The translations under genes and the position numbers were made by a program. The notes below the pieces were generated by a model. That model was not told where the DNA came from, searched no databases, and was given only the letters and a program-made list of their open reading frames with translations. DNA of 64,000 nucleotides from Mastigias papua (taxonomy: Eukaryota > Cnidaria > Scyphozoa > Rhizostomeae > Mastigiidae). Each line of letters begins with the position of its first letter. Within the stretch, counting starts at the first letter, position 1. Where the stretch lies: positions 134,001 through 198,000 of the forward strand of contig OZ025279.1 in NCBI GenBank assembly GCA_964019165.1, written 5' to 3'. This document shows positions 10,331-21,433 of the stretch, one piece after another.

Positions 10331-11744
10331 CACAGAATAGAGTTAGGCAGAAGGGTCACTCTGTGTCGGTTCCTTTGATGTTTTGCTGACACCAGTTCTC
10401 AGCGATTGACCTATGGGGATACGGCTGAACTTCTTAAACTCGATTTGAGAGCGAGGTTGTTGAGAAGGCGTATCGAAATGTTGAGCTTGAGAATGTTGCT
10501 GCGACAGAGCATAGAATTCAACGGTACAAAGATGGAACCCTGTTCTAATTTTGCTCATTGTAGGAAAAGGTATATGTTTGCATTTTGTGTTTACCACCGG
10601 TTTCACCCAATATCAGGGCTCATCAGTGCAGCTAGATAAACTGATTAACAGCTGCAGACCGGATTTTGATTCTTCGATTCCATTTCGAAGAAATTTGTCT
10701 TTGCTCTTTACTGTTACCCTGGCATGGGAGGTTTAAGAGGTAGTTTATGCTTGCCCATTGCACAACCCCAAGGCTAGCAGAGGGAAGAAGGCACCTCAAC
10801 TCTTCTTTGTTAGATTCATTGACCTAACCTGCCACCCAAACATTGTACGCAAACCGTTCAGTGTTTTTCGTTATAATTTCTCTTGCATACGCAATTCCAC
10901 ATATTTTGTTGCATATGTAGTGAAACGTAAACATTGTAGCATAGGCCATTTCTTGCTCAATGCCGATTTCTTCTTTTAATTTATTCGCATTCACAACATC
11001 ACACACCTGGACATCACCGTGCGTCACTTCTGCCATCACACACTTGGTCAATCCTATTCTGTTGTTCTCTACGCAATCACCGCCACACGATTCCATTCAA
11101 CAAACAACTAACCCTTCCTCTACGTAACTCGTGTTTATTTTGGGTTGTTCTCTGTTTATGTTTATATCCATGTTATTTGTAATGTTAAGTCAGTCAGAGT
11201 AAAGTCTGAGTACACTCAACATCACCGTCTCCCATCTCTGCCTCCGTGTTCTCAGCACGTTAAATAGGACTGTAACGCCATGAACATCAACAAACCAACG
11301 AGGGAAGTCACAGGACAAGCCATAATGATAGGAAACCATCGTTCTTATACATATTCTCGACGTACACAATGAGTACTTAAAGTGATATATAGTTTATATG
11401 CAATTTCAACTCCCCGGATTGTTACCATCCGGCGAAAATCCACCCTGCAAAGTGTGAGATGTGCATGTACAAGATGTTAGTTAGTTTTCATAGTTTTCTG
11501 AACATGTACAAATGCCTCTGCTACACTTTTCTTCGACATTTTCGAGAATTCAACGTTGAGAAGCGAAGAAAAACACAAAAAACGATACAATGTCTCCTAG
11601 GCTTGCGGTCAAGCGCCTTATAATTTTGCCGAAGCGCACTTACTTAGCCTCGCTTTCATTCACCTCGCTTTCATTCACGCATGCGCGAAAAAAAGTGTCA
11701 GCCCGAACTAAACGGAGTGACCCTTCTGCCTAACTCTATTCTGT
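10331..11744. mobile_element. 1.4-kb non-autonomous DNA element with 31-bp TIRs, inserted in element A
   Basis: The left TIR (10331-10361, beginning CACAGAATAGAGTTAGGCAG) is perfectly complementary to 11714-11744. The target repeat CCCTAGA (7 bp, 10324-10330 and 11745-11751) flanks it; it can be read as 8 bp if the terminal G belongs to the target. Removing the insert restores the Gag-Pol frame of element A. No transposase is encoded. The superfamily is unclear: a 31-bp TIR with a 7-8 bp duplication would fit P- or hAT-type elements, but the termini are not diagnostic. Confidence 0.8.
11170..11275 (-). repeat. Second copy of the repeat at 2727-2830
   Basis: The reverse complement matches the block at 2.73-2.83 kb (ACGTGCTGAGAACACGGAGG and the following CTGACT-rich tail) with moderate divergence. 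It is carried inside the non-autonomous TIR element. Confidence 0.45.
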
Positions 11745-11751
11745 GCCCTAG

Positions 11752-12884
11752 AGACAAAACCTAAGTTGTCCAAGCCACAGATGGACATCAGCGTCAATGG
11801 CCATGCCATCAACTTCTTGATTGATACCGGATCGTCAATAAACGTAATTAGTAACAAAATATATGAACAAAAGCTCAAAGGTATTACAATACAAAAGACC
11901 AGTCTGAAAGCTTTGCCATTCACGTCAACGACCCCCGTGCCACTCAAAGGTAAATTTCCAGCAACCCTTGAAACCAAGCGCCAATTTCATGTTGCTACCA
12001 TATATGTGACCGCACTTGTACGTTTGAATTTAAATGCGATACAACTGTCTAAAACGCAGACTAGTCAATGGATAGAAGTGGAACAAATTCAGGATTCTCA
12101 AACTAGGGAAATCTTACGACAACACAAAGCGGTTTTTCGTGGCATTGGAAAGTTGAAGGATAAACAAATCACCTTGTGCGTTGATAAGGAAGTAAAGCCA
12201 CTAGCACAACAGACACACAGAATTCCATTCCATATCAGAGAAAATGTAGAGATGGAATTACAAAAACTTGAAACCCAAGATATCATTGAGAAAGTCCCAG
12301 ACAACGAACACACAGACTGGGTCTCACCAATAGTGGTAGTACCAAAAAGGGATGACAAAATACGCGTCTGTGTTGACATGCGTGCCGTGACCACTGCCAT
12401 AAAACGCATACGACATCCTATACCGACAGTCAAAGATATATCATTGGAGCTTAATGGTTCAAAATTCTTTTCTAAACTGGACATGTCACAGACGTATCAT
12501 CAACTGGAACTCTCTTCACAGAGTCGAAACATAACAACATTTACTACACACGTTGGACTTTATAGATATAAGCGTCTAAATTACAGTACAAACTCTGCAG
12601 CAGAAATATCTCAACATACACTGGCTCAAGTTCTTAAAGGACTAAAGGGAGCTCGAAATATGGCTGATGACATTATAGATTTTGCTCCTACAAGAGAAGC
12701 TCATAATGCAGCACTAGAAGCTTGCCTGCAACGATTGGAAGAAGACCATCTCAAGCTCAACATTAAAAAGTGCGAATTTTTAAAGACACATCTGGAATTT
12801 TTTGGATTGATATTCTCAGCAAATGGAACACAACCAGTTCCACAGAAAATAGCAGCTTTCGTGAATAGCACACCACCTCCATAA
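11752..12884 (+). pseudogene. pol: Element A protease and reverse transcriptase segment
   Basis: The protease active site reads FLIDTGSSINVI. RT blocks include WVSPIVVVPKRD, FSKLDMSQTYHQLEL and NMADDIIDF, where Y of the usual YxDD is N. Compared with element C, about 18 residues are missing between protease and RT (after IYVT), an in-frame deletion. The frame is open until the insert at about 12884, where a stop appears. Best match is the adjacent element C, so family assignment (K02A2.6-like Ty3) is firm. Confidence 0.85.
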
Positions 12885-13261
12885 ATAGTATATGTTGTGA
12901 ATAAATGTGATAGATGACATGATTGAGATTTCTCTTGCTATTAATTTTTGCAGAATAACTTATTACTTTTGCAAAAATAATTTGTTTGACTAGTGACTGC
13001 TAGACTAATAGTGCAGATAGCGCACAGTCATTGTGCACTCGATTTAGTCAGGAGGCAAAGGCTGATTCTTCTGCGAGCTTCAGTTACTTACAGAACAAAA
13101 ACTAAATTTAGTAGATTAACACCAATGCATTTGCTTTGCTTATGTTAGCCAGAAGAACCGACAATGCGAATTGGGCGATCTCCAGGATGACTGAGAAGGA
13201 GAAATGCAAGAACACTAGTTTTCTTTTATCGTCACTCCCATTCTCCGGCTTCTTGCGACGA

Positions 13262-13409
13262 AATTTTTCAACTTGGAAAAGTGCTATTACAGTGCTATCA
13301 CTATTGACAGTATCACATTGTGAATTTTTCAACTTGGGAAAGTGCTATTACAGTGCTATCACTATTGACAGTATCACATTGTGAATTTTTCAACTTGGAA
13401 AAGTGCTAT
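13262..13409. repeat. 61-bp tandem repeat, about 2.4 copies
   Basis: The unit starts AATTTTTCAACTTGG and recurs at 13262, 13323 and 13384 with almost no divergence. It directly abuts the inverted repeat at 13410. Confidence 0.85.
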
Positions 13410-13711
13410 CACTCAAAACCAGAAGAAGAAGAGCAACATTAACCTTGATATAAGTAGCTGTCAATGGATCTTTCTTTCAGTTGTTCAATAGAGCTTGAAT
13501 ATGCAGCACCTTATAGCTACTTTATGATGATCTGTGTTTTGTACTTTACTTTCATTCTTACAATTAATATGAATAGACTATGAATAAAACAAGAGAAGCA
13601 AGAATTTAGGTTTTTAACAACACAGTTGTTTCCATACATATATTCTAGGGACACTATTGACAGCTACTTATATCAAGGTTAATGTTGCTCTTCTTCTTCT
13701 GGTTTTGAGTG
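13410..13711. repeat. 56-bp perfect inverted repeat around a 190-bp spacer
   Basis: 13410-13465 (beginning CACTCAAAACCAGAAGAAGA) is exactly complementary to 13656-13711. It has a MITE-like form but no clear target duplication. The spacer holds no gene. Confidence 0.8.
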
Positions 13712-13935
13712 CAAATGTTTTCCCGTTGTACTTAATATATTATTGTAAAAAGATGAAGAAGTTAAAAGCAAGATCAATTACAACTAATAGCCATCCCATA
13801 CCAGTGTCAGCAACATTGTTTGGGTCACACCCTGTCATGGCAACGGTTGCCTCACATTTTTACAATAGAAGCTCGATCCAATCTTTTTATAGATCAGTGA
13901 TGGACTCCTATTGCAATTTGGAAATCCTTTGTCCG

Positions 13936-14127
13936 TCGTACGTACGTACGTACCTACATACATACATACATACATACATACATACATACATACATACATA
14001 CATACATACATACATACATACATACATACATACATACATACATACATACATACATACATACATACATACATACATACATACATACATACATACATACATA
14101 CATACATACATACATACATACATACCT
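13936..14127. repeat. Microsatellite: ACGT run followed by about 43 TACA units
   Basis: Pure tetranucleotide repeats, which create long artificial reading frames in several phases (poly-IHTY and poly-MYVC) with no coding meaning. Confidence 0.95.
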
Positions 14128-14129
14128 AT

Positions 14130-14257
14130 GCTTTTTGGCACAACAAAGAGATTGACTTTACTCAAAGAAAGACAGCTGGAAATCAAAGTGGGCGAGACCT
14201 CCATCAATTGTACAACACAATACAAATATCTTGGAGTAACTTTAGACCCTCAGGGAT
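14130..14257 (+). pseudogene. LINE reverse transcriptase fragment
   Basis: The frame reads KRLTLLKERQLEIKV and then QYKYLGVTLDPQ. The KYLGVxLDxx block follows the RT palm in CR1/L2 and related LINEs. Only about 40 residues remain, directly next to the microsatellite. Confidence 0.6.
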
Positions 14258-15235
14258 GCAGTAAGTGAAGTTAGAAGTCTTTTGGGAATGGCAAATTACA
14301 GTGCCCAATTTATCAAAAATTTTGCAACAATAACTGAACCTTTACGGAGATTAACGTGCAAAGACACACCTTTCAAATGGACAGAGAAGCACCAGGAAGC
14401 ATATGAGACACTCAAAGTTGCATTGACTGACAGTCCAGTAATGAACTACTTTAATATAACAAACGAAACACAGGTTCTTGTTGATGCAAGTCCCGTCGGT
14501 TTGTCAGCGATTTTGGCTCAACGCAAGCCTGGAACCAATACATCTAACATTATTGCTTACGCCAGCAGAGCGTTAACCGACACTGAAACCAGGTACTCGC
14601 AAACCGAGAAAGAAGGCCTAGCGATTGTTTGGGGTATCGAACATTTTCACATATACTTATATGGTGCTCCATTTATCCTATATGCGGATCATAAACCGTT
14701 GGAACTGATTTATGGAGACCCACTTTCTAAACCACCTGCACGGATAGAGCGCTGGGTGTTACGTTTGCAACAATATGATTTTTCCGTCGTGTACAAAGCT
14801 GGTATAGAAAACCCTGCTGACTATCTGTCTCGCCATCCAGTGAAAATTGCGTCAAAAGAACATAGTGATATAGCAGAAGAATACATAAACTTTCTTACAA
14901 ATGCTGCTGTACCTGATACCTTAACACTTGATGAAATCAAAGAAGCTACACAGCAAGATCGAACTCTTCGCGCATTACGCGCAGCTTTAAAGACAAATTA
15001 CTGGAATATTGATGACCTCAAGCCATACAAACAAATTAAGGACGAAATCGCAATCCATCATGCTAATCATGTTCTCCTTCGTGGACAAAGAATTATTCTG
15101 CCACCATCACTTCAAGATCGTGTTATGAAATTAGCACATCTAGGCCATCAGGGACATTCCAAAACTACAGCCTTACTACGAGAATATGTGTGGTTTCCGC
15201 ACCTAGGCAAGCTTGTCAAATCAGCAATTGAGTGA
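14258..15235 (+). pseudogene. pol: Element A RT end, RNase H and integrase N-terminus
   Basis: The frame resumes with SEVRSLLGMANYSAQFI, as in element C. RNase H shows VLVDASPVGLSAIL, YSQTEKEGLAIVWGIEHF and YADHKPLE. The integrase zinc-binding region starts HLGHQGHSKT. A TGA at 15233-15235 interrupts the HHCC motif just before its CxxC (CLACQ follows in frame); element C has a sense codon there. A nonsense mutation, not a natural boundary. Confidence 0.85.
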
Positions 15236-15728
15236 TGCTTAGCATGCCAATCACTGGCACAACCTAACCCACCAGAACCATTACTATCTACGCCTATGTC
15301 AGATCATCCATGGGAACATGTCAAAATTGATTTCTGTGGTCCTTTTCCTTCTGGACACTATCTCTTAGTTATCATCGATTGCTACTCGCGGTTTCCCGAG
15401 GTAGAAACTCTTAAATTGACTTCTTGCATGCAAGTTATACCTAAGTTAGACTCGATATTTGCTCGCCATGGAGTCCCAACTAAGCTGACCTCTGACAATG
15501 GTCCACCGTTTCAAAGTGACGAGTTCAAACGATACATGCTACATCTTGGAATCAAGCACCATCACTCAATTCCACTATGGCCCCAGGGTAACTCAGAGGT
15601 AGAAGCGTTCAATAAGCCTCTCGAGAAAGCAATTAGAGCTGCACATGTAGAAAATCGACCGTGGCAGCAAGAAGTGTACAAGTTCCTGTTGAGTTATCGT
15701 TCCACACCTCATTCCACAACAAAGGTAC
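15236..15728 (+). pseudogene. pol: Element A integrase catalytic core, truncated by element B
   Basis: Blocks in order: CLACQS (end of the zinc motif), KIDFCGPFP with catalytic Asp, TSDNGPPFQ with the second Asp, and PQGNSEVEAFNK with the Glu region. The frame then enters SYRSTPHSTTK and is cut by the LTR of element B at 15729; the rest resumes at 28446. GTAC at 15725-15728 is the left target copy. Confidence 0.85.
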
Positions 15729-15902
15729 TGTTGCGTTTAGGGGTTCGCCAGAGAGAGACAAGAATTCGTTTACTGCTTTCTATCGATTCCAAAAACAGAC
15801 TGACTTATGTATTACAAAATGCAAGAAGTTCTGCACATGTCAATTAGTGCCCTATAGGGTCAGGGGTATGATGACAGCTAGATAGCTAACACAATCATTA
15901 CA
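15729..15902 (-). repeat. 3' LTR of element B (minus orientation)
   Basis: Plus-strand ends are TGTTGCGTTT and AATCATTACA. Differs from the partner LTR at 3 of 174 positions. Confidence 0.92.
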
Positions 15903-15944
15903 CCATTCCCCCCTTAACTTAGTGGGTGACATATTCTCCAAACC

Positions 15945-17810
15945 TCAAAGGGGTTGAATGTTTTGCCTCAAATGGGCTGGGCGTGGATATGGCTGATTAT
16001 TCTGCCCGGGATGCAATTCCGCCTGATTGGCAGGGGTACCACCCTCAACAAAGCTGATGTCCACAGACTCTGGCACTGGGGAAACTGTCACCCCCGGGAT
16101 TATAGGAACAACACACAACTTAAGGTTGTCATGATGGGCAACCAGTTCCTTACCAAGCTTTGAGCGTAATTTATAATTAACCCCTTGCCTGGACAAGACC
16201 TCATATGGTCCAATCCATTTACCTCCAAACTTCCATGACTTTGGCCGCCTCAACCAAACAGATGAGCCAGGGATGAATGGGGACCACTTGTTGGTGACTG
16301 ATGACTGAGAGTTCTGTTGTCTCTGTCTACTCTGTTTTAGATTTGCTCTAGCTTTATGATTTAAACTGTGCAATACTTTCCGGACTGACAGACTGTATTC
16401 AGATTGACTACAGGGGTGCTTCAAAGGAATATCTAAATCCAGTTCTAAAGGAGTTCTGGGGCTACGACCAAAGAATAGCTCATAGGAACTAAAACCTGTG
16501 GACTCATGGCAGCTGGTATTATAAGCATAAACTGCAAGACTGACCCAGGTATCCCAATCATCCTTATGCTCAGACACACATGCAGCAAGCATTTCTTGCA
16601 ATGTACGATTCTGCCTTTCAACCTGTCCATCACACTGAGGGTGATAGGCAGTGGTTCGTGACTTGTGAATGCCCATAAGACTACAAACTTCCTGCAACAA
16701 ATTACTCTCAAAAGTGCTGCCTTGGTCAGAATGAATGATGGTGGGCGGGCCAAATCTACTGAAGATTCTGTTAACTAAGATGTCACCCACTGTGCTTACA
16801 CTTTGGTTCTGTGTGAGAAAAACTTCACACCACTTAGTGAAGTGATCCATGACAACAAGTAAATGCTTGTTGCCACGAGTGGTCTCAGGAAGTGGGCCCA
16901 TATAACCCATCGCCCAAAACACAAAAGGTTCATTGACTTCAATAGGTTGTAAGGGGGCCTTGCCATGTGAAGAGTTTAACTTAGTTTGAGCACAAACAGG
17001 ACAATGTCGCACAAAGTCTCTGATCTGGACTGCCATCTTTGGGCAGAAAAAGCGGTTTTTTGTACGAAGTAATGTTTTCTTCATGCCTAGATGGCCTGCA
17101 AAGGGAGTGCTATGAATTCCTTGCAAAACTGAATCAATTAAGCTAGTAGGAATTACAAAGGAATACTCTGGAATAGGACCTTTCTCAACTGAGGAAGTCT
17201 TAACCAGTAAGCCATTGATAATATGCAAACTGTCCCAACAATGCCAGAAAACTCTAAGAATAGGGTCTTTTGCCCAGACAAAGAAGGGGGGCTTAGGGAA
17301 TTTATTAGATTTAAGCTCTATGACCTTACTAAGTCGCGCATCTGCCAATTGAGACTGTTGTAGACTGGCTCTAGGAGTGATGGTAGTGGAGCATGCAATT
17401 GAGGGGCCCTTATTTGTTGGATCACCTAGATGAAATAAAGGCTCTTGCAAGGGAAGGCGAGATAGGGCATCTGCATTTCCATTGGCTGAGCCTGGTCTAT
17501 GGAACACCGCAAAGTCATATTCTTGGAGGTCCATGACCCACCTACCTATTCGACCCTTTGGCTCCACTGAATGTAGCCAGCGCAAAGCACTATGATCTGT
17601 GAAAAGAGTGAAATGTCTGCCAAGGAGGTAGGCACGGAAATGATCTGTGGCAAATACGACTGCAAGGGCCTCTTTTTCAGTGGCAGAGTACCGTTTCTCC
17701 TGGTCGGACAAGGACCGGCTTGCATATGAGATCACATGTTCTTGGCCTAAACCATCTTTCTGAGTGAGAACAGCACCTAGGCCAAGGTCTGAAGCATCTG
17801 TTTGTAGAAT
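15945..17810 (-). pseudogene. pol: Element B RNase H and integrase segment
   Basis: Reading leftward on the minus strand from 17810: RNase H (LQTDASDLGLGAVL, SYASRSLSDQEKRYSATEKE, FTDHSALRWL), a linker, integrase HHCC with HCPVCAQTK, catalytic blocks GYMGPLP, IIHSDQGSTFES and HPQCDGQVERQN, and a C-terminal GPY/F module (KWIGPYEVLSR). The first catalytic Asp is not evident: the usual MDFMGPLP position reads MGYMGPLP, with G in its place. The frame is open to a stop at 15945. It is separated from its RT half by the DNA transposon. Removing that insert with one AAT restores the RT-RNase H join. Confidence 0.88.
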
Positions 17811-18109
17811 TAGTAGAGGTCCTTGTGTCGTAAATTTGGCCTCCGCTGGATTTCTCTGCCTAAATTGATATTACGGTATAAATCGTTTCTTTGATAATTG
17901 CTCGATACACTAAAAGTGGGTGCCATTTTTTTCAGCCACTTTAAGGGTGACTTTAGGGGGCTGAAAAGTAGCGCCTTGTTCGCGAGCCTCTGCGGAGGAG
18001 AAAATTATCAAAAGCATGATTCCTAATATATCTTGGGATCAAACTTATTGTCCAGAATACTATCTGTAGACTGTTTTTAACTTTTATTGTTAAATCTCCA
18101 GACATGTCC

Positions 18110-20270
18110 GTTATTTTGGGAAATCTGATACTTTATGCCAATTTTTATCAACAAAGAGGTCTGAAACTGAGAAGCTGAAGTATGTACCGCTACATCTTGC
18201 CCAAATGAATGAAGTAAAGCAGAAAGACTCAGAGACATGGGAAGCTTTGAAGAAGGGAGATTTTGCAGTTGCAAGGACAGGAATTTCACTTACAGATGTT
18301 TGTGGATCAAGCATTAGAATAGAAGATTCGACAACTCCAAGGTGTAGCAGGAATAGCCGGAATTGACCAAATAACAAAGCACTTGATATTTCTATATCGC
18401 ACCTGAACTATCAAAGTTAACAAAGGAGTTTGAGTCTTTGCTCAGTTAAGAACAGAATTCATTCGATTCGAGAAAACGTCATCAGCTAACAGGTTCCATG
18501 GCCACAAGAATCTTCCCAAAATTCTGTGGGAAATCCGTTTCTAAGCGAATCTCCTTTGATGAACATTATCTCTAGAAAGAAAGTACTAATCTCCAGCAGA
18601 GAGGATATCATAAATTGAGAAGACAAGGGCCAGAATGCATTCAATAAGTTTGTGGGAAGCAGATTAGAAAAAGAAAGTGCCAGCGTCTCCATACGGGATC
18701 CTATGGTTAAGATGAAACTGAAGATGTTCAGTACATGCAACAAAAAGGTCAAATGTAATCTAAGCGACAAAGTTGTTAAGCTGAGAGAAGATATATTACT
18801 ACTAGCAAGGTTTCTTGTCGTCCAGCAATGTCGTTCTGAGCTTGGAGGGCCTTTAAAAGAAGCAATTGGACAATACGAATTCTCGGTGGTTTCCCGCTCC
18901 TTGTTCCCCTCTGATGGAGTGCTTCTTTTACCGAGCGATAAAAGCTCATTTATGAAGGTAATCAAAGAATTCCCAACACAAGATATATCTGGCGTTGATA
19001 TGGATAACGCGGAATCAGCTGGAACAAGCGTCAATGATTACATGTATGGACTTTGCCAACTCTTCTGGACTTCTACCTGTGTCCAAGCCGTAGAACGAAT
19101 GCTGCAGAGTTATACTGAAGGGAGAGTGATTTTCGATGAGCAATTCTTTGAAATCGTAAAAAAGAGCCAAGCGTAATGTGAATACAGAGTCCGTTAGGTT
19201 TAATAACTATGACAAGACTAATATCAAAATGGTTCCTCTAAAGACATTCCTATCACATATAGAAACCAAATCACAGTTAACAGAATATCTAGGCAAAGCC
19301 CTACTGCAAAAATAAAGACTGAGCGATACAGAGTTAATTGTTATATAAGGAACTTCATATTATGCAAATTAGAAAAACTTATACGCTTCTGAAGTTTCTA
19401 GACAAGACCATGAAGAAGCAGACACATGAATTTCATTGCATGTTTTGGATGCAGTAAGCAAGGGTTACGTGGTATGTAACGTCACCATCTATTCTCCAGA
19501 TACCGACGTCTTTATTTTACTTCTTCACCTACTTGCAAGAAGCAGCATCACCGGAGAGTTGATTTTCAAGACTGGCAAAAGCAAGCTTGAAAGAAAAATA
19601 AGCATTAATGAGCGCTGCAAATGTACTGGAACCAGCAAAGCAGTGGGTCTTGCGGGACGCCATATGTTTCTGGGGCTAATTGGGGAGGCAAATTCCTCTG
19701 AATTTCAAAGAAGAAATTAATCAAATCGTACCTTGCTTTGCAACTGAACAGTGAAATAATTGAAGTATTTCAGCAACTTGGAGAAAGAGATTTTAACTTG
19801 GGAAGAAGTCAGCAGGTGCTCGAGAGTTTTGTGTGTTTCGTGTACTCAGCTAACACACACCAGACATCCCTTACTGAATTGAGATGGGAATTGTTCAGCA
19901 AAATAAATTCAGAAAGTGAAAAACTACCACCAATAAAGACCACCTTTTTCCCCACTTGAAAAGAGTAAACTATATAGCCAAAGTAAATTAGGGATACAGA
20001 AATGCCACAAAAACCAGTTTCCTCCACTTTCACATAATGGCTGGCGTGAAATGGAAGGCTGTGTTGCACCTTTTCAATGTACCGAGCTTCCTGCACCACA
20101 TGCTGTCATAGCCCTTGTAAAGCGTGGTTGTCAAGGATCATGAATCAGAACAAGGTGTTCATGCAGTAAAACTGGTATGAATTTCACACCGATATACAAA
20201 TACGTTGACTGTGAAAATACACAAGACTATGTTATTTCTGAAATGAACGATGTAGACAATTAAATGAAAT
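18110..20270 (+). pseudogene. Decayed Academ-type transposase-like protein with XPG/FEN1-like (PIN) nuclease motifs
   Basis: Pieces of one protein can be followed through several frames: NEVKQKDSETWEALKKGDFA (about 18.21 kb), KMKLKMFSTCNKKVK and PLKEAIGQYEFSVVSRSLFP (18.70-18.92 kb), VPLKTFLSHIETKSQLTEYL (19.23 kb), DHEEADT and IYSPDTDVFILLLHL (19.41-19.53 kb), then SLTELRWELFSK and LPP (19.87-19.93 kb). The spaced acidic motifs HEEADT and SPDTDV resemble the EAEA and DxD metal-binding motifs of XPG/FEN1-like nucleases. At least five frameshifts or stops break it. I recall a large, poorly named protein family with this order, common in cnidarians; that is memory, not a search. Confidence 0.6.
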
Positions 20271-20575
20271 CTGAATAATTTTTTATTCTTTGTCGTTTTG
20301 CTGGGTTTTATACCTTTTTGGGCAGTTTAATACCATCCATCCCCTCTATTGAGGTGGCAGATCTGATTAGCCAGAGCTGTAACAGTCTCCTTGAATCCAT
20401 TCCTGGAGCAAAATTCCATATATGTCTCTGTAAGGATGGCGTTGCCAGCCTAAACAATTTGCTCCTCCGCAGAAGCTCTTATTTTGAACAGAAATTTTCC
20501 GGTCCCCTAAAATTACCCTTAAACTGGGTGAAAAAAATGGTACCCACCTTTATCCCATAAAGAAACCCTCATAAA

Positions 20576-20880
20576 TGTTAAAAATAGACACTCAACATTG
20601 ATGACAAAGCAAACCGGAACTGCATAGGACATGCACCGTAATGCAGACGTAAACAATATGATTACTTGATATGATGTAATATCGTTTAATTTAGTATATG
20701 ACTTATGCTGTATCATGCTTACTTTTATTCTAGAAGCATTACACAATTATCATCCCATAGGGTATATGAGGGGTTAGGGTTCTCTGTTACAAGTTAGTTA
20801 ATTTCAGTGATCTGTGTAGTATAGTATATCAGGTACTATCGTATTTCTGTCATCGAAACTCTGCTCTCAAGAAAACAACA
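20576..20880 (+). repeat. 5' LTR of Copia element
   Basis: Starts TGTTAAAAAT and ends AAAACAACA; 303 of 305 positions match the 3' LTR. Confidence 0.95.
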
Positions 20881-20983
20881 GGTTATGGGCCCAGTTCGTA
20901 AAACTGTGTGCTGAATTAGAGGATTGTACTATTTATCAATACTCTGAACCTGGTTAAGTTTAGTTTGTTAATCAAAACGAAGG

Positions 20984-21433
20984 ATGGCAGGAATTGGAGA
21001 AAAATTTGAAATCGAAAAGTTGAACAGATCAAACTGGCCTACGTGGAAATTTCAAATGATGCATCTTTTCATGGCGAGGGAACTATGGGAATATGTCGAA
21101 GGAACAGCACTTTCTCCTGAGTCTGATAGCAACGGAGCTCAAGCCCGCTATGAAAAAGACAAGCAGAAGGCCATGGCAACACTAGTGATGGGAATTCAGT
21201 CAAATTTGATTTATTTGGTGACGTCATGTACCACACCGAAAGATTTCTGGGATACACTCAAAGCTCAGTTTGAGAGGAATACTTTGGCAAATAAATTGTT
21301 TCTCAAGAGACAGTATTTTACCACAAAGATGAAAGAAGGGCAATCAGTTCAAGATCACCTGAAGAACATGAAAGAAATTGTAGATAAATTAGCAGTTGCC
21401 TTGGATCCGAAGTTGCCGAAGAAGAACAAGTAG
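20984..21433 (+). pseudogene. gag: Copia Gag N-terminal part, frameshifted
   Basis: Starts at ATG 20984 (MAGIGEKFEIEKLNRSNWPT), with the LNxxNWPTWK motif typical of Copia Gag (UBN2/DUF4219-type). It ends prematurely at a TAG at 21431-21433. Just before, near 21418, the conserved continuation moves to another frame, so a one-base deletion is the likely cause. The remainder of Gag, including the zinc knuckle, is at the start of the next frame. Confidence 0.88.

Larger units (their letters stand above)
12884..14257. mobile_element. Composite insertion in element A: LINE fragment, inverted repeat and microsatellite
   Basis: This 1.37-kb segment separates the RT and RNase H parts of element A that are contiguous in element C. 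It contains a 61-bp tandem repeat, a 56-bp perfect inverted repeat, a long TACA microsatellite and, at the right end, LINE reverse transcriptase sequence (KYLGVTLDPQ). Boundaries are set by where homology to element C stops and resumes, within about 10 bp. Whether this was one insertion or several is unknown. Confidence 0.65.

Noticed and set aside
13657..14268. 203-codon frame and three shadow frames
   Set aside because: Mostly translated TACA microsatellite (IHTY/MYVC repeats).
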